Source: Coraliomargarita algicola (GTDB lineage: Bacteria; Verrucomicrobiota; Verrucomicrobiia; Opitutales; Coraliomargaritaceae). Taken from it: a stretch of 64,000 bases of DNA. Location of the stretch: positions 4,367,001-4,431,000 of the forward strand of contig NZ_CP138858.1 of NCBI RefSeq assembly GCF_033878955.1, read 5' to 3'. Under the pieces are notes generated by a model that had not been told where the DNA came from, made no database searches, and worked only from the letters and a program-made list of their open reading frames with translations. Position numbers and translations under genes: made by a program. Positions 63,027-64,000 of this stretch are shown in pieces (within the stretch, counting starts at the first letter, position 1; each line of letters opens with the position of its first letter).

Positions 63027-64000
63027 AGCCTGTGATCGATGAAAGCAATTCTATAGAGAACATGATGCCCACGGAGGAAAACCCCATTGTCGGGAATCTT
63101 GAAGACAGTAGTGAATCGAATTTGGCCACTTATTCTCAGTGGCAGTTGATTCGCCGGAACTTTGCGTATCATCGACTTGCTTTGATTTCTTTGTTTCTCT
63201 TGGGGATACTATATTGTATGGCAGGCCTTGCTGAATTCGTAGCGACGGGGGACCCCGGTAAGATCGAAGTTGATTATATTTATTGTCCACCTCAATCACC
63301 TCAGTGGAGCCTTTCAGAGGGCCTACATTATCAGGAACTGACTCGGCAGACCGATCCGATTTCTCTTAAACAATACTATACAGTAACGGGGAGCACGGTC
63401 CCTCTTGGTTTTTTCGTTAAAGGGGAGACGTATCACTTGTTTGGATTGATCCCATGGGATCGTCACTTGTTCGGACCTTCTGTTTTGGGAGCGGATGGTG
63501 AACCCATCCCATATTATTTCCTTGGTGGGGATGAATACGGGCGAGATGTTTTCAGCCGTTTGATTTATGGGTCGCGTATTAGTTTATCGATTGGTCTATT
63601 TTCGATCGTAGTCACCTTCCTGCTAGGAACAGTCATTGGCGGTATCTCAGGCTATGTAGGTGGGCGCGTTGATAACATGATTCAACGACTCATTGAGGTG
63701 ATTAATTCATTTCCTCATTTGCCCCTATGGCTGGCGTTTGCTGCGGTTGTTCCAGGTGATTGGTCGCCATTGAAGACCTATTTCGCGATTACTATCTTAT
63801 TGAGTTTATTGGCTTGGACAGGCCTAGCGCGTGTGGTTCGAGGTAAGATTCTCTCTCTTCGAGAAGAGGATTATGCAGTCGCCGCTCGACTATTAGGTGC
63901 GGGCGATGGGCGTGTTCTGTTTCGGCATTTATTGCCAGGTTTTACCAGTCACATCATTGTGAGTCTATCGTTGAGTGTGCCAGCGATGATTTTGGCAGAA
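63023..64000 (+). CDS. DppC/OppC-type ABC permease, 3'-truncated by window edge
   Basis: 326 codons are visible, open to the last base. It starts with GTG overlapping the upstream stop (GTGA), six bases after a strong AGGAGG ribosome site, so the start is secure. A hydrophilic cytoplasmic N-terminus (about 50 residues) precedes TM1 (LALISLFLLGILYCMAGLAEF), then a periplasmic segment ending FLGGDEYGRDVFSRLIYGSRISL, a DppC hallmark, and the ATPase-contact loop REEDYAVAARLLGAGDGRVLFRHLLPG. It partners the fused permease; the ATPase gene or genes should lie just beyond the window. Confidence 0.93.
   Translation, partial: MKPVIDESNSIENMMPTEENPIVGNLEDSSESNLATYSQWQLIRRNFAYHRLALISLFLLGILYCMAGLAEFVATGDPGKIEVDYIYCPPQSPQWSLSEGLHYQELTRQTDPISLKQYYTVTGSTVPLGFFVKGETYHLFGLIPWDRHLFGPSVLGADGEPIPYYFLGGDEYGRDVFSRLIYGSRISLSIGLFSIVVTFLLGTVIGGISGYVGGRVDNMIQRLIEVINSFPHLPLWLAFAAVVPGDWSPLKTYFAITILLSLLAWTGLARVVRGKILSLREEDYAVAARLLGAGDGRVLFRHLLPGFTSHIIVSLSLSVPAMILAE

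Overview
This window looks like the chromosome of a marine Verrucomicrobiota bacterium of the Opitutales/Puniceicoccales type (Coraliomargarita- or Lentimonas-like). The reasons are a Verru_Chthon-cassette type protein, a prepilin-like protein with an H-X9-DG tail, a PEP-CTERM protein, many S1 sulfatases and LacI-family control of a glycan locus. The taxon is inferred from gene content; no search was run.

0-24.6 kb is mostly core genome. It starts with a truncated TPR protein, an inositol-monophosphatase-like enzyme, a CBS/DRTGG family II pyrophosphatase and a prepilin-like protein. A complex I operon follows (nuoB to nuoN, + strand); nuoA is absent from its usual first place and nuoE is split by a one-base frameshift. 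A NYN-domain protein overlaps the nuoN stop. Then come fabD, mpl, an amidohydrolase, rpsU, a TIM-barrel isomerase-like protein and two small heat shock proteins.

24.6-41.9 kb is a sulfated-polysaccharide utilization region. It holds a secreted beta-helix protein, three S1 sulfatases with intact active sites, a GH29 alpha-L-fucosidase, two tandem GH117-like propellers (one lipoprotein, one secreted), an aldo/keto reductase, a cytoplasmic GH39-like hydrolase, a fourth sulfatase homologue with a degenerate active site, and a secreted LRV/ankyrin-type repeat protein. The gene set suggests a sulfated fucose- and galactose-type algal glycan. No SusC/SusD pair is present.

42-47.6 kb is a tripartite RND efflux operon (outer membrane lipoprotein, adaptor, inner membrane pump). 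47.9-52.0 kb, minus strand, is a Verru_Chthon cassette A-like gene broken at a run of seven C, plus a secreted unknown protein.

52.2-64 kb looks like one regulon. It has a LacI regulator, a PEP-CTERM protein, a pyruvyl-transferase-family protein overlapping a GH3 hydrolase, an SDR, a heparinase II/III-like lipoprotein lyase, and an oligopeptide-type ABC importer whose solute-binding domain is fused to its first permease; the second permease runs off the window. Four sites of the form CTTTAATNNTAAAG lie upstream of lacI, of the PEP-CTERM gene and (twice) between the SDR and lyase genes, and probably bind the LacI protein. I infer import and breakdown of an acidic, probably uronate-containing glycan.

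Between genes there are degenerate arrays with a 7-base period, often in inverted pairs, REP-like palindromes at convergent gene ends, and a TTCGACA..CTCAGGGCAGGC repeat, one copy of which sits in frame inside the degenerate sulfatase gene. No tRNA, rRNA, CRISPR array, insertion sequence or phage gene was seen. No gene-free stretch exceeds 300 bases.
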